Assembly: GCA_031292305.1 (NCBI GenBank)
Contig: JARLHJ010000034.1
Span: 5,447 to 69,446 of the forward strand
DNA length: 64,000 bases
Direction: 5' to 3'
Source of the DNA: Candidatus Babeliales bacterium
GTDB lineage: Bacteria > Babelota > Babeliae > Babelales > JABDEC01
This document shows, piece by piece, positions 33,799 to 44,100 of this stretch (position 1 is the stretch's first letter; every line of letters starts with the position of its first letter). A model generated the notes under the pieces. The model was given only the letters and a program-made list of their open reading frames with translations. It searched no databases and had not been told where the DNA came from. The translations under genes and the position numbers were made by a program.

Positions 33799-35256
33799 GT
33801 GTCAAACATTTCTATCTTGCAACAATACCCTGAATATGAAGTAAATATAGGTATAGAAGTTCATGTTCAATTAAATACTAAAACAAAGATTTTTTGCACT
33901 TGTGCAAATGAAGTAGCACAGCAACCAAATACTAATATTTGCCCTATTTGTGCTGGTTATCCAGGTGTATTACCTGTTTTAAATGAACAAGTAGTTAATT
34001 CTGCTATTTTAGCAGGCTTGGGAACCCAATCAGAAATAACTCCAGTTTCTATCTTTGCAAGAAAGCATTATTTTTATCCAGATTTGCCAAAGGGTTATCA
34101 AATTACCCAGCATACGGAGCCAATTTGTACAGAAGGTAAGGTTAATATACGTTTAGAAGATGGTTCTACCAAAGCTATTAGACTAATCAGAATTCATATA
34201 GAAGAAGATGCAGGTAAAAATATTCATTCCCCATTTTCTAATGAAAGCTTTGTTGATTTAAATAGAGCAGGAACCCCACTATTAGAAACCGTAACTTACC
34301 CTGATATCTCTAGTGCCTATGAAGCAAAAGAATATTTAAAAAACCTTAGATCTATCATGATGTATTTAGGTATTTGCTCCGGTAACATGGAAGATGGAGC
34401 ATTTAGAGCCGATACTAATATTTCTGTGCGCAAAAAAACAGCAAAAGAGCTTGGCACCAGATGTGAATTAAAGAATATTAACTCATTTAAGTTCATTGGT
34501 GATGCCATAGAATATGAAATTGAACGTCAAATAACCACGCTAGAAGAAGGTGGCATGATTGTTCAGCAAACCCGCCTATGGGATGAAAAAAATAGAAAAA
34601 CTATAATAATGCGCTCAAAAGAAGAAGCTGCTGATTACAGATATTTCCCAGACCCTGATTTGCCGTTAATTGAAGTAACTAAGGCTAAGATTGAGCAAAT
34701 GAAAGAACAATTGCCTGAGTTGCCAGAACAAAAGGTTAAAAGATTGGTTAGCGACAATGGTCTTAGCTTGTATGAAGCTGATATTATTGTAAATGACATT
34801 GAACTTGCTAATTACTATGACAGGGCTGCCAAAATTAACTCAAGCAAGCAGGTATTAAATTGGATCTTGCGTGATGTGCTTGGATACTTAAAAGAGTCTA
34901 AAGAAAATTTGTTAGAATTTAAAGTAACACCTGAAAAACTAGCAGGCCTAATTACACTTCTAGAAACAGGAAAAATTAATAACCATGCAGCAAGAGAGGT
35001 TTTTGAAGAAGTTGCAAAAACCGGCAAAGAACCAGTAGATATAGTAAAAGAAAAAGGCTTAGAACAAATTGGTTCATCAGAAGAACTAGAGATAATAATT
35101 AAAGCGATAATTGATGAAAATCCTGATGTGGTTCAAAAATATAAGGCAGGTAATGAAAGACTATTTGGTTTCTTTGTAGGTGAAGCTATGAAGCGCACTA
35201 AAGGCAAAGGAAGCCCGAATGTTATTCAAGATTTGTTAAAGAAATATTTAAAATAA
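33799..35256 (+). CDS. gatB: Asp-tRNA(Asn)/Glu-tRNA(Gln) amidotransferase subunit B
   Basis: This 485-residue protein starts at a GTG preceded by CTGGAG. GatB holds the misacylated tRNA and the kinase site of the GatCAB complex. Family marks are IGIEVHVQL, the zinc-site cysteines in FCTCANE and CPICAGYPG, KHYFYPDLPKGYQI, EEDAGK, DFNR-type FVDLNRAGTPLLE, and the YqeY-like tail (IEDNPDVV-type DENPDVVQKYKAGN, KRTKGKGSPNVIQDLL). It implies that Gln- or Asn-tRNA is made indirectly. gatA and gatC are not adjacent. A strong terminator follows. Confidence 0.96.
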   Translation: MSNISILQQYPEYEVNIGIEVHVQLNTKTKIFCTCANEVAQQPNTNICPICAGYPGVLPVLNEQVVNSAILAGLGTQSEITPVSIFARKHYFYPDLPKGYQITQHTEPICTEGKVNIRLEDGSTKAIRLIRIHIEEDAGKNIHSPFSNESFVDLNRAGTPLLETVTYPDISSAYEAKEYLKNLRSIMMYLGICSGNMEDGAFRADTNISVRKKTAKELGTRCELKNINSFKFIGDAIEYEIERQITTLEEGGMIVQQTRLWDEKNRKTIIMRSKEEAADYRYFPDPDLPLIEVTKAKIEQMKEQLPELPEQKVKRLVSDNGLSLYEADIIVNDIELANYYDRAAKINSSKQVLNWILRDVLGYLKESKENLLEFKVTPEKLAGLITLLETGKINNHAAREVFEEVAKTGKEPVDIVKEKGLEQIGSSEELEIIIKAIIDENPDVVQKYKAGNERLFGFFVGEAMKRTKGKGSPNVIQDLLKKYLK

Positions 35257-35270
35257 GAATATATAAACTA

Positions 35271-35308
35271 AAAAAGGGACTTAGTATCAAATACTAAGTC
35301 CCTTTTTT
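35271..35308. terminator. strong bidirectional terminator after gatB
   Basis: AAAAAGGGACTTAGTAT (35271-35287) pairs with ATACTAAGTCCCTTTTT around a three-base loop, flanked by an A-run and a T-run. This is a textbook intrinsic terminator for both strands. Confidence 0.9.
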
Positions 35309-35319
35309 AGTGAATTATT

Positions 35320-35658
35320 TTAATAACCCATATATTGTAAAATATTTTTTCCTGGTATTAAAAGTGCTGGCCCTACAAGTCCTGAGTCTTCCTCAGAGCA
35401 TCCCATAACTCCTAGATAGACTGCCCAGCCCAACAATTTACCAAAATGTTTATTTCCATAATGGCTTACATTATATTCGTTCGAGTTATTTTTTTTGCCC
35501 AAAGACCAGAAAGCTGTATAAGCTACTAATGCTGAATAATAAGGTTTGTTTTGAATGAATTTTTTAGCTTTATTCAGGTCTGTGCAGTTAGTTTTGATAT
35601 TAAACAATGCCAATATAATAAAAACTGCAAAAAAAGCTGAAAACTTATTTTTATTCAT
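35320..35658 (-). CDS. small exported protein, unknown
   Basis: This 112-residue protein has a signal peptide (FSAFFAVFIILALFNIKTNCTD). Hydrophobic stretches follow (SALVAYTAFWSLGKK; KLLGWAVYLGVMGCSEED) and a Gly/Pro-rich end (GLVGPALLIPGKNIL). It may sit in a membrane. No family is recognised. It shares the terminator with gatB. Confidence 0.5.
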   Translation of the reverse strand: MNKNKFSAFFAVFIILALFNIKTNCTDLNKAKKFIQNKPYYSALVAYTAFWSLGKKNNSNEYNVSHYGNKHFGKLLGWAVYLGVMGCSEEDSGLVGPALLIPGKNILQYMGY

Positions 35659-35736
35659 AAAATCCCCTTATATTACTAAAATTTGATATTATTAGTATAA
35701 ATAAAATTTTATTAAGTTACAAATGGTGTTTTTGAA

Positions 35737-36372
35737 TTAGTATAAATAATTCGGCAATTTTATCTTAAATCCTGTGTTTCCACCTTCAAAATCTTTGTCG
35801 CTATCACTTATAGAAGCTACAATATTATATTTCTGAGCTAGTTCAGCGCGTTTTTCTGCTTTCCATTCTTCATGCTTTACGCCCGCATTAAATAATTCTA
35901 TAGGTAATAGAATAAGCTGCTCGTAATCTGTATAGCCTTCTTTTTGGAGGTTTTTTTCAGTAGCTTCTTGTAGAGTTGACCTGCGTGAGGTTATAAAAAT
36001 TACTTTAAAACCTAAGTTTCTAACTGCAGTATAAAAATCGAAGACTGGTTTTATGGCTGCTGAAGTTGAAGATTTTCTAAATTGAAAAGCATCTTCTATG
36101 GTCCAATCAAAGTTTTGAGATTTAAAGAAATAATAATCTGTTAAGGCCGTTTCATCTATATCAAAAATTATTACACTATTGTTGTCTGGGTTATATAAAT
36201 TTGACAGGCTGCTTTTACAAATAGCTTGTAATTCTTTTTCATAATCACCTTGCTCATAATAGCTTGCTAAGTTTTGTAATTTTTTTTTAAATTCTTTAGT
36301 TGCATCTTTTAGATGATCTACTTGGGTATAAGAATTAAAAACAAATAAAAATAATAAATATAGTAGTTTCAT
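35737..36372 (-). CDS. secreted HAD-superfamily acid phosphatase (class B/IIIB-like)
   Basis: This 211-residue protein has a short signal peptide (MKLLYLLFLFVFNSYTQ). The HAD motifs are in order: motif I FDIDETAL (nucleophile Asp about 71, acid Asp 73), motif II FITSRR near 130, a Lys-bearing segment (KHEEWKAEKR), and motif IV ISDSDKDFEGG near 190. The DIDET form and size fit the plant vegetative storage/class B acid phosphatase group. It probably strips phosphate from nucleotides or other small molecules outside the cytoplasm. It is divergent from tpiA. Confidence 0.8.
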   Translation of the reverse strand: MKLLYLLFLFVFNSYTQVDHLKDATKEFKKKLQNLASYYEQGDYEKELQAICKSSLSNLYNPDNNSVIIFDIDETALTDYYFFKSQNFDWTIEDAFQFRKSSTSAAIKPVFDFYTAVRNLGFKVIFITSRRSTLQEATEKNLQKEGYTDYEQLILLPIELFNAGVKHEEWKAEKRAELAQKYNIVASISDSDKDFEGGNTGFKIKLPNYLY

Positions 36373-36433
36373 ATAAACTCCCGTTAAAATATGTTAACAT
36401 GTTAAAAACCTTCAATAACTTAAAATAATTAAT

Positions 36434-37132
36434 ATGAAAAAACAATATTTCTTTGTTGCTAATTTTAAAAGCTATTTAACCTTTAAAGAAGAGATTAAAT
36501 GGTGCTCTAATAATGTTAAAGAATTAGCGATACTGTCACAAGATAACAAAATTATAATCTGTCCTTCATTTGTTTCTATGGGTTTAGTTAAGGGAATAGA
36601 ATTAGGTGCGCAAAATTGTTCAAACTTTGGTGTTGGTGCATATACAGGTGAAATATCTGCAGAATCTTTGGCCCAATTAGATATTAAATATTGCCTTGTT
36701 GGCCATAGTGAACGCAGACAATACTTTAATGAAACCAATGAAAATCTTGAAAAAAAGATTGAACAATTATTTAAAAATAATATTGTCCCAATTTTATGTA
36801 TTGGTGAATCACATCAAGAATATTTAACTGGTAAAACTCAGGAGGTTTTACTTGCTCAACTAAATGTCTTGAAGAAGGTTTCAAAAGAAATAATAATTGC
36901 ATATGAACCGATATGGGCGATAGGGACAGGTCTAACGCCAGAAGTAGAATATATAGATAAAATTTATAATTTTATTAATAAATTAATGGATAATAAGTAC
37001 AAAATTTTGTATGGTGGTAGTGTTAATCAGGATTTAGCTCAAAAATTGAAACAATTTACAAAAATTGATGGTTTTTTGATAGGAAAAGCTAGTACTAGTT
37101 TTCAAGAGTTCAAAAAAATAGTATTATCTTAA
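36434..37132 (+). CDS. tpiA: triosephosphate isomerase
   Basis: This 232-residue TIM barrel interconverts dihydroxyacetone phosphate and glyceraldehyde 3-phosphate. Active-site elements are all present: NFK (Asn-Phe-Lys near the start), catalytic VGHSERRQYF (His), AYEPIWAIGTG (Glu plus flexible loop 6) and YGGSVN for phosphate binding. It is slightly shorter than the usual ~250 residues. It heads a run with secG, mlaE and mlaF. A repeat element lies between tpiA and secG. Confidence 0.97.
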   Translation: MKKQYFFVANFKSYLTFKEEIKWCSNNVKELAILSQDNKIIICPSFVSMGLVKGIELGAQNCSNFGVGAYTGEISAESLAQLDIKYCLVGHSERRQYFNETNENLEKKIEQLFKNNIVPILCIGESHQEYLTGKTQEVLLAQLNVLKKVSKEIIIAYEPIWAIGTGLTPEVEYIDKIYNFINKLMDNKYKILYGGSVNQDLAQKLKQFTKIDGFLIGKASTSFQEFKKIVLS

Positions 37133-37153
37133 GGTGGATAGTTAATATGATGC

Positions 37154-37184
37154 TCTCACCCTTCGACAAACTCAGGGCGAGCTG
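37154..37184 (-). repeat. palindromic repeat copy between tpiA and secG
   Basis: Read on the minus strand this 31-base tract (CTCGCCCTGAGTTTGTCGAAGGG at its core) has the same ends, TTCGCCCTGA-like and TCGAAGGGT, as the copies at 61842-61880 and in mnmE. The middle is shorter. CCCT/AGGG forms a small stem. Confidence 0.5.
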
Positions 37185-37249
37185 ATAAAAAATAGTACAA
37201 TGCTAACTTGGTGAGTTTCGAACCATGCAAGCAATCACTCGGAGAAAAA

Positions 37250-37558
37250 ATGTTAAACGGTTTAATTTCTTTCGCGTTCTCATCTTCATGCATCCTTTTA
37301 ATTCTTATGATATTAATCCAAAAAGGTAAAGGCAGTATGGGTCTAGGCCAAATGGGTGGACAAAGCCAGATGCTATTTGGTAGCAGTGGTGGTCAAGATA
37401 TAATGCAAAAAACCACTTGGGTTTTAGGCGTAATTTTAATTTTTGGATCATTAGGTATTGCACTTTTAAAATCAAGACAACACCAAGTTACAGGTTTTGC
37501 TCCACAAGAACAAACAATGCCAATTAATAATGCTCAAGAACCTATAGAACAAGAATAA
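37250..37558 (+). CDS. secG: preprotein translocase subunit SecG
   Basis: This 102-residue protein starts at the ATG seven bases after GGAG; an upstream in-frame GTG at 37208 would add 14 residues made from the repeat-bearing intergenic DNA and is rejected. It has two membrane helices: LISFAFSSSCILLILMILIQ with the conserved QKGKG, and a Gly-rich GLGQMGGQSQMLFGSSGG loop before helix two (TTWVLGVILIFGSLGIALL). SecG aids SecYEG-dependent export, which this organism uses heavily. The position after tpiA is common in bacteria. Confidence 0.92.
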   Translation: MLNGLISFAFSSSCILLILMILIQKGKGSMGLGQMGGQSQMLFGSSGGQDIMQKTTWVLGVILIFGSLGIALLKSRQHQVTGFAPQEQTMPINNAQEPIEQE

Positions 37559-37567
37559 GGAGCAGCT

Positions 37568-38380
37568 TTGGTGGTAAAGCTACGTGTCCTTGCAAGCCTT
37601 GGCTTAGTAGGATTAGATTTTATTGGTAGCTCTGCAATCAAAGCCTTTGATATTGTAGGTGATTTTAGTTTATTTTTACTTGATATGTTTAAAACATTGT
37701 TTGGTACAAAATTAAAATTTTCTAAATTTCTTTTTCATATGGAAAAAATAGGTGTTAACTCATTTGCTATATCAGCAATAACCGGTTGTTTTGCAGGTGC
37801 AGTTTTAACTATTCAAAGTTATAAAGGCTTTAAGCAATTTGGTGGAGAACAGTTTATTGGACCAGTTGTATCTTTGGCAATGGCTCGTGAGCTTGGGCCA
37901 GTTTTGACAGGTTTTATGGTTGCAGGAAGAGCTGGTTCTGCAATTGCAGCAGAAATTGCTACAATGCAAATTACGGAACAAATTGATGCATTAAAAACAC
38001 TATGCATTAATGTACAACAATATTTAATTGTGCCGCGCATTTTGGCGGGTGCAGTGATTTTGCCATTTTTAGCATTGTTTTCTATGATGTTTGGCGTTGC
38101 AGGTGGATATTTAGTTTCTGTGTATACATTGGGTATAAATCCAGAAGAATATACTTCAGGTATAAAATCGCTTGTGGAATTTTCAGACATTATAGGTGGA
38201 TTAATAAAAGCTAGTGTTTTTGGATTTATTCTAACAGCTGTTGGTTCTTATAAAGGTTATACTGCAAAAGATGGTGCACGTGGTGTGGGAATTGCTACTA
38301 CACAAAGCGTAGTAGTGAGCTCTATTTTAATAATTATAGCTAACTATTTTTTAGCAGTGATTTTGTTTGGGCCATCATGA
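37568..38380 (+). CDS. mlaE: MlaE/YrbE-family lipid transporter permease
   Basis: This 270-residue membrane protein has about five helices and the MlaE core: AITGCFAGAVLTIQSYKGF, then GPVVSLAMARELGPVLTGFM, and AGRAGSAIAAEIATMQITEQ. It forms the membrane part of the Mla complex, which moves phospholipids between the membranes. The start is TTG five bases after AAGGAG; a GTG at the next codon is also possible. It overlaps mlaF by four bases. No MlaD (MCE) gene follows, which is unusual. Confidence 0.93.
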   Translation: MVVKLRVLASLGLVGLDFIGSSAIKAFDIVGDFSLFLLDMFKTLFGTKLKFSKFLFHMEKIGVNSFAISAITGCFAGAVLTIQSYKGFKQFGGEQFIGPVVSLAMARELGPVLTGFMVAGRAGSAIAAEIATMQITEQIDALKTLCINVQQYLIVPRILAGAVILPFLALFSMMFGVAGGYLVSVYTLGINPEEYTSGIKSLVEFSDIIGGLIKASVFGFILTAVGSYKGYTAKDGARGVGIATTQSVVVSSILIIIANYFLAVILFGPS

Positions 38381-39132
38381 TAGAAATAAAAAAATTAAAA
38401 AAAGAATTTAATAATAGGTGGATCACTAAGGGCGTTGACTTGGTAATTCCTGCGCATCAGATGACAGTTATTATTGGTAGATCTGGCGAAGGAAAATCTG
38501 TTCTTTTAAAACAGATAATCGGTCTTATAAAACCAACATCGGGCAATATTATTATAGATGGTAAAGATATAACTTTATTGCATAAACATAAATGTGAAGA
38601 AGTCTTCAGAAAAGTTGGTTATGTCTTTCAGTTTGCTGCATTATTAGACTCTTTAAATGTTTATGAAAATGTGGGAATTACATTAATAGAAAATGGAGTC
38701 CCCCACGACAACGTATTGCGTATTGTAAAAGAAAAGCTTGCGTTGGTTAATTTAAAGCAAGATATTCTTTATAAATATCCATCAGAGCTTTCCGGTGGTA
38801 TGAAAAAGCGAGTAGGTTTAGCAAGAACATTGGTCACTAGTCCAGAAATAATTTTATATGATGAGCCAACAACAGGGTTAGATCCAATAACGGTGCGCAT
38901 TATACATGAGCTTATGTTTGATATGCAAAAAAAATTAAATTTAACTTCTGTAGTAATTTCTCATGACATAGAAATTTTTAAATTTGCTGACAATGTGGCG
39001 TTGCTTCAAGACGGCCAGATTAAATTTTTTGGAGATTCTAAAACAATTTGGGAATCTACAAATCCATATATTTATCAATTCATTAGAGGTCTTCCTGAAG
39101 GACCTATAAAAAATGAAGTACAAGAAGATTAA
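38377..39132 (+). CDS. mlaF: Mla-type ABC transporter ATPase
   Basis: This 251-residue ATPase has Walker A GRSGEGKSVLLKQI (Glu in the middle, as is common in MlaF-type ATPases), the signature LSGGMKKRVGLART, Walker B IILYDEPTTGLDP and the switch His in VVISHD. It powers the MlaE permease encoded just upstream (ATGA overlap). The Mla system maintains outer-membrane lipid asymmetry and supports the diderm inference. Confidence 0.93.
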   Translation: MIEIKKLKKEFNNRWITKGVDLVIPAHQMTVIIGRSGEGKSVLLKQIIGLIKPTSGNIIIDGKDITLLHKHKCEEVFRKVGYVFQFAALLDSLNVYENVGITLIENGVPHDNVLRIVKEKLALVNLKQDILYKYPSELSGGMKKRVGLARTLVTSPEIILYDEPTTGLDPITVRIIHELMFDMQKKLNLTSVVISHDIEIFKFADNVALLQDGQIKFFGDSKTIWESTNPYIYQFIRGLPEGPIKNEVQED

Positions 39133-39135
39133 ACA

Positions 39136-39672
39136 ATGAAAATAATTATATTGTTATTATGTATTGCTAGCACTTTGTTTGTTGCTGCATCAGAAAATTT
39201 AAATTGTAAGATTTGCAATATAAATGTTCAAGAAATTAAAATGTTGCATGATCGGGATTCTCATCTTGAAGCTACTGATTTGTTATTATATTTATTAAAA
39301 AATAATAATTATTCAGAACTTTACGTACGATTAGTTGATTATGGTTTAATGCCTCATGATTTTGTAATTGAACTACAAATATCAAATCATAAAATCTCTA
39401 AAAAAATACAACAAAAATTACAAGGTATTACCCTAAGAAGAATTTATAGAAGTATTGATGCTTGGTTTAATGCTTATAATTCTAAAAATTTAATACCATA
39501 TATAAAATTATTTAGGTACTGTAAAAGATATTACAAATTATGTAATTCGTTTAAAGTTATTCATCATGATATATCTAAAATAAGTAGAAAAATTATATGT
39601 AAATTAATAATTGCATTAGAACAAGGCGATCAACAAGCAATTGATTTTTTTAATGGCAATATACCTAAATAA
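39136..39672 (+). CDS. secreted basic helical protein, unknown, in mla operon
   Basis: This 178-residue protein has a signal peptide (MKIIILLLCIASTLFVAAS), a CKIC pair near residue 25, and a Lys/Tyr/Ile-rich helical body. It follows mlaF after 3 bases, where mlaD or mlaC often lies. However, no MCE domain motif is visible, and similarity to MlaC cannot be claimed by eye. Operon position suggests an envelope-lipid role, but that is inference only. Confidence 0.55.
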   Translation: MKIIILLLCIASTLFVAASENLNCKICNINVQEIKMLHDRDSHLEATDLLLYLLKNNNYSELYVRLVDYGLMPHDFVIELQISNHKISKKIQQKLQGITLRRIYRSIDAWFNAYNSKNLIPYIKLFRYCKRYYKLCNSFKVIHHDISKISRKIICKLIIALEQGDQQAIDFFNGNIPK

Positions 39673-39772
39673 ATAATATATGTTTATATTTAGCAGTTAT
39701 TGTAAGTTAATGTGGTGGTAACTGTTAATTTTTTTAAATCAAATAATAATTAGAAGATCAAGGCATAATACT

Positions 39773-41047
39773 ATGATTCAAAAAGTTAAAGGTACGCAAG
39801 ATTTTATAGATTTAACATTATTTAATTTTATTAGAAATCAAACAGAAAAACATTTAGCAGAATATAATTACACACAAATTGCTACGCCAATTATAGAACA
39901 TACTGAGTTGTTTTTAAGGTCATTAGGGCAACATACTGATGTTGTCAGCAAAGAAATGTTTATAATTCAGCCAAAGACTGAGTCTCAGGAATTAAATAGC
40001 CTAAAAGAACAAATCTGTTTGCGCCCAGAAGCTACAGCTGCAACAGTACGTGCATTTATAGAAAATAGCATTACAGATTTGCCTTGGAAAGTTTTTGTAA
40101 TGGGACCAATGTTCCGTTACGAACGTCCACAAAAAGGTAGATTTAGACAATTTCATCAAATAAGCATTGAAATTATTGGCGCGAAGTCCATATCACAGGA
40201 TGCGTTATTAATAAAAATGCTTGATCAATTGTTCAAAAAGAAATTTTTGTTAGATAATTATGCAATATTGTTAAACTTTTTGGGTTGCTATGACGATAGA
40301 GCAAAATTTAACGAAGTTTTAAAAGCATTTTTAAAAACAGTAGACGATAAAATTTGTGATACTTGTCGTGAACGTAAAAATAAAAACCCATTGCGTATTT
40401 TTGACTGTAAGAACCCAGTTTGTAAAGAGATTTATAAAGATGCTCCAAAGACTACAGATGTACTGTGTGCATCTTGTCAGGCAGAATGGGAATCGTTAAA
40501 AACCACTTTAGAGTTAATTGCAGTTTCTTATGCATTTGCGCCAACTTTAGTGCGTGGCTTAGATTATTACGATAAAACAGTTTTTGAATTCGTCAGTGAT
40601 AACTTAGGGGCACAGAATGCTTTCTGCGGTGGCGGTAGATACGACAGATTAATTAGTGAAATAAGTGAAAACAAACAAGACCACCCTGCAATTGGCGCAG
40701 CTATAGGTGTTGAAAGATTAATTTTACTCTTAGAGCTGATAAAAGATAAATTACCTATTGCACATCAAACAGAGCTAAATGTTATTTTACCATTGTCAAC
40801 TAAACAACACATTTTAGCCTTGTTATTAACAAACGAACTACATGCTAAAGGTCTAAATTGTGACGTATTATTAGAAGATACATCAGTTAAAAATTTAATG
40901 CGTAAGGCAAATAAGCTAGGCGCTAAGCATTGTTTAATCCTAGGTGAAGACGAACAGGCAAATTTAGAGGTTACTGTAAAAAATATGATGACCGGTGAAG
41001 AAAAACGGGTTAAGCAATCTGATGTTGCTGTCTATTTAAAAGGTTAA
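39773..41047 (+). CDS. hisS: histidyl-tRNA synthetase
   Basis: This 424-residue class II synthetase charges tRNA-His. Motif 1 region (IATPIIEHTELFLRSLG), LRPEATAATVRAF, motif 2 (MFRYERPQKGRFRQFHQ), the histidine-binding LVRGLDYYDKTVFEF, motif 3 (AAIGVERLILLLEL) and the anticodon-binding C-terminal domain are all visible. A Cys-rich insertion (CDTCRERK, DCKNPVCKE, CASC) in the middle could bind zinc. A hairpin terminator follows, separating it from the ankyrin block. Confidence 0.97.
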   Translation: MIQKVKGTQDFIDLTLFNFIRNQTEKHLAEYNYTQIATPIIEHTELFLRSLGQHTDVVSKEMFIIQPKTESQELNSLKEQICLRPEATAATVRAFIENSITDLPWKVFVMGPMFRYERPQKGRFRQFHQISIEIIGAKSISQDALLIKMLDQLFKKKFLLDNYAILLNFLGCYDDRAKFNEVLKAFLKTVDDKICDTCRERKNKNPLRIFDCKNPVCKEIYKDAPKTTDVLCASCQAEWESLKTTLELIAVSYAFAPTLVRGLDYYDKTVFEFVSDNLGAQNAFCGGGRYDRLISEISENKQDHPAIGAAIGVERLILLLELIKDKLPIAHQTELNVILPLSTKQHILALLLTNELHAKGLNCDVLLEDTSVKNLMRKANKLGAKHCLILGEDEQANLEVTVKNMMTGEEKRVKQSDVAVYLKG

Positions 41048-41057
41048 AAAATTAATG

Positions 41058-41075
41058 CCCCGCAATGTTGCGGGG
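41058..41075 (+). terminator. terminator after hisS
   Basis: CCCCGCAA (41058-41065) pairs with TTGCGGGG (41068-41075), followed by TTTCATTTTCTTCTT. A compact GC stem and a T-rich tail make a good intrinsic terminator. Confidence 0.85.
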
Positions 41076-41164
41076 TTTCATTTTCTTCTTAACTTTTCTG
41101 CTAAAATAATTTACTCTTAGATAATAATTATGAATATTAACATTTATCTAGGGCGTTTTTAATA

Positions 41165-44100
41165 ATGAAAAAAATATTTAATTTTCTTGTTTTAATTCTG
41201 AGTTTACAAGTATATAGTCTCTTTGCCAATCCAATGCATGAAGCTGCAGCACGTGGTGACGTGCAAAGTCTTAAGTTGTTGACGCAAGATGAAATTGATA
41301 TGTTTAAAGATGAATTTGACGCGAATGGAGATTGTCCAATTCATTGTGCTGCAAAAAATTTACAAATTAGCGTAATTGCTTTTTTGTTACATAATGACGT
41401 ATTAATAAATAGTCTAAATAAAAATGGTGAGACAATATTACATATATTTGCCGATGATGTTAAAAAAGACAACTCAGAGGCTATTTATTTTGCATTAAAT
41501 AGAGGTGCATTTATAAATGCGCAAGATGGTATTTATAACTCTACGGCAATGCATAGAGCCATTTCTGCTAATAATAGTGCACATGTAAACGCCTTTTTAA
41601 ATTTTAGAACAAGTAACCCTCAAAATCATTTAAATTTAACTGTTCAAAATAAATTTGGGCAAACAGCATTAATGTTAGCCCATGCATTTCACTCACAAGG
41701 TTATGATAGATCTGCAATTATAAGTATTATTGATTCTGTGCTTGCGTCTGGGCATGTTGCAATGCCAATGCAATTTAATCCATCGATGTTTCCGGCTTCA
41801 GCAGAAATGCCATATACTCCTATGTATTATCCGGCACCTATGCCTTATCAAACAATACAGAATTATGGACAAGATCTTGCAAACAAAGCACCTAAAAGAA
41901 ATCGTCGCAAGATAAAAGCTCCTGTCGTTGCACAAGAACAAGTGGCGTTAGATTTATCTGAAAAAAAAGAACAAGAGCAAGTTCAACCAGAGAATGCACA
42001 ACTGGTAGAGCAACTAGTGGCTACGCCAGCAGTTGAAGACGCTCAACCAAATATGATTGTCGATCAGTCTGAGATCAAAGTTGAATTATCACAAGAAGAA
42101 TATCCACCATTATCAGCTCTGAAATCTAAAGAATCGCCAATTATAAAGAAAAAATCCAAAGTAGGAAACGCTAAAAAGAAAGCTGTGAAACCAGAGCCAG
42201 AAGTGGTTGTGCCTATCGTTATGTCTCAAGTTGAGCTTGAAGAAGTTGCAAATGCTCAAGTTCATGCAGTGCAAGTTAGTAAGTCTAATCCTGTTTTGAC
42301 GCAAAAAGTTTCATCGAATTCAGATGAAGAGTTTGCAAAAGAAGCAATAGAAAAAGTAGATAAAGTTAAATCTGGATTAAGTAAGCATAAGTTAGAAAAG
42401 CAAAAAAAATTAGCGGCTAAAGCAAAAATATTATTAGCAAAAAGTAAAAAGAGCAAACAAGCTCCTAAGCTTAAAGCAGTAAGTAGCTCTGTAAGCTTAT
42501 CTGGTTCAGAAAGTAGTTTTGAAGACTTTGAAAATAATGACTCAGGCCCAGAAGATTTTGAACTTGTTGAAGCATATGATGCAACTGACGAATCCAAAAA
42601 GCAAATACTACAAGTTAAAAAAGACTTAAGATTGCATGATGCAATTAGCAAGCTTAAATCTTTTGAAGAAATTGAGCCGTTAGTTACAATGCAAGCTATA
42701 AACACACCTGATAATGATGTTAATTTCCCAGTACACCTTGCATCAATATTTAAAAATATAGAAGTATGTAAAAAGATAGTTCAGGTATTAGTAGAAAATA
42801 TTGCTGATAAAGATGAATTAAAAGAAAAAATAAACGTAGCGAATGGAGCAGGTAGAACTGCACTTTATTATGCAATTGAAAAAAAGGATATGGAAATAGT
42901 AGATTACTTGTTATCAAAAGACGCAGATCGTGATTTATTGCCAGAAAAAACTAATAATAAACTTATTGTTATGGAGCATGCAAGAGAACTTAAAGCATTG
43001 CAAGATGCATCAGAAGAATCACAATCTGCTTTTGTTGCAGCGAGTTCAGTTGCTGCAAGTTCATCATCTAAGCATGAAGATTTAAGCAATGAACAAGTTA
43101 AATTATTAAAAAATAATATCCAAGATTCTCAAACAACAGAAGAAGAAAGTTTTAATAATTATTTCATAGCATTTATAATGTCTATTATCGCCGGTAAATA
43201 TAAAGAAGTAAAAGCATGGGTTGATAATTTCCCAGTTTTAGCAACGATGCGCGATGGCAATGAAATGAGTGCATTGCATGTTGCTGTTATAAACAATTCT
43301 CATAAAAATAGTTTTAAAATCATCAAATTATTAGCTGATCGTAATCCAAAAGCAATACTTCTAGATATTGATTCAACTGAATTGCATCCACTGAATTATG
43401 CCATTTCTTTGGGTGATGTTGAAGTTTGTAAATACTTTTGTTTCAAATTAAGGTCAGTACCAATAATGAACTATGCTGTTATTTTTGAAGAGTTAATTGT
43501 TTTTGCTAACCAAGAAATGGAACAAAGTAAAAATGCTAAAAAAAATAATAAAATTAAAGACATTATAAGATTATTACAAGATGCTTTAAAATTTTTTAAA
43601 GTGATGCATAAAAATAATACACTGGCACATGCATTGATTAATGGAACTCAAGTCGGTAAATATAATTATATTGATAAGAGCAAATTAAATTCACTTTTGG
43701 TGGGCCATGTTAAGCAATATGTCAAATCTAAATTGCCGGTTGTTCGCGAAGAAATTAAAGAAATAATTTCAGCAGGCGCTAATTTAAAAGAAATTAATGA
43801 TAATGGATGGTATTGCTTGCATATATTTGCAGCATTGGGCGATGCAGATATAGTGGAGCTTTTGCTTAAGCATGGAGCAGATCCAGCAGCGCAAGATAAT
43901 TTAGGAAATACACCATTGCATGTTGCTCTGGAACATGAAAACAAAGAGGTTGTAGCTAAATTAAGTTATCCAGGGGAACATCTTTTAGTCAAAAATAACG
44001 AGTTTCTTACTCCTATGTTATTGTCAGAAGTTAAGGCACCAGAATATTTCGACTTACTTACAAAACATGCAGATGTAAGCCATAAGCAATTGCTACAAGA

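Noticed and set aside
37185-37249. Possible tRNA-like or coding extension before secG (GTGAGTTTCGAACC...CACTCGGAG)
   Set aside because: No cloverleaf can be drawn, and the SecG start is explained by GGAG plus ATG at 37250.
42262-42705. Antisense frames within the ankyrin genes (also 43666, 48687, 53795, 56128)
   Set aside because: They are Ser/Leu/Phe-rich mirror images of Glu/Lys/Ala-rich coding DNA, lack ribosome sites and have no motif.
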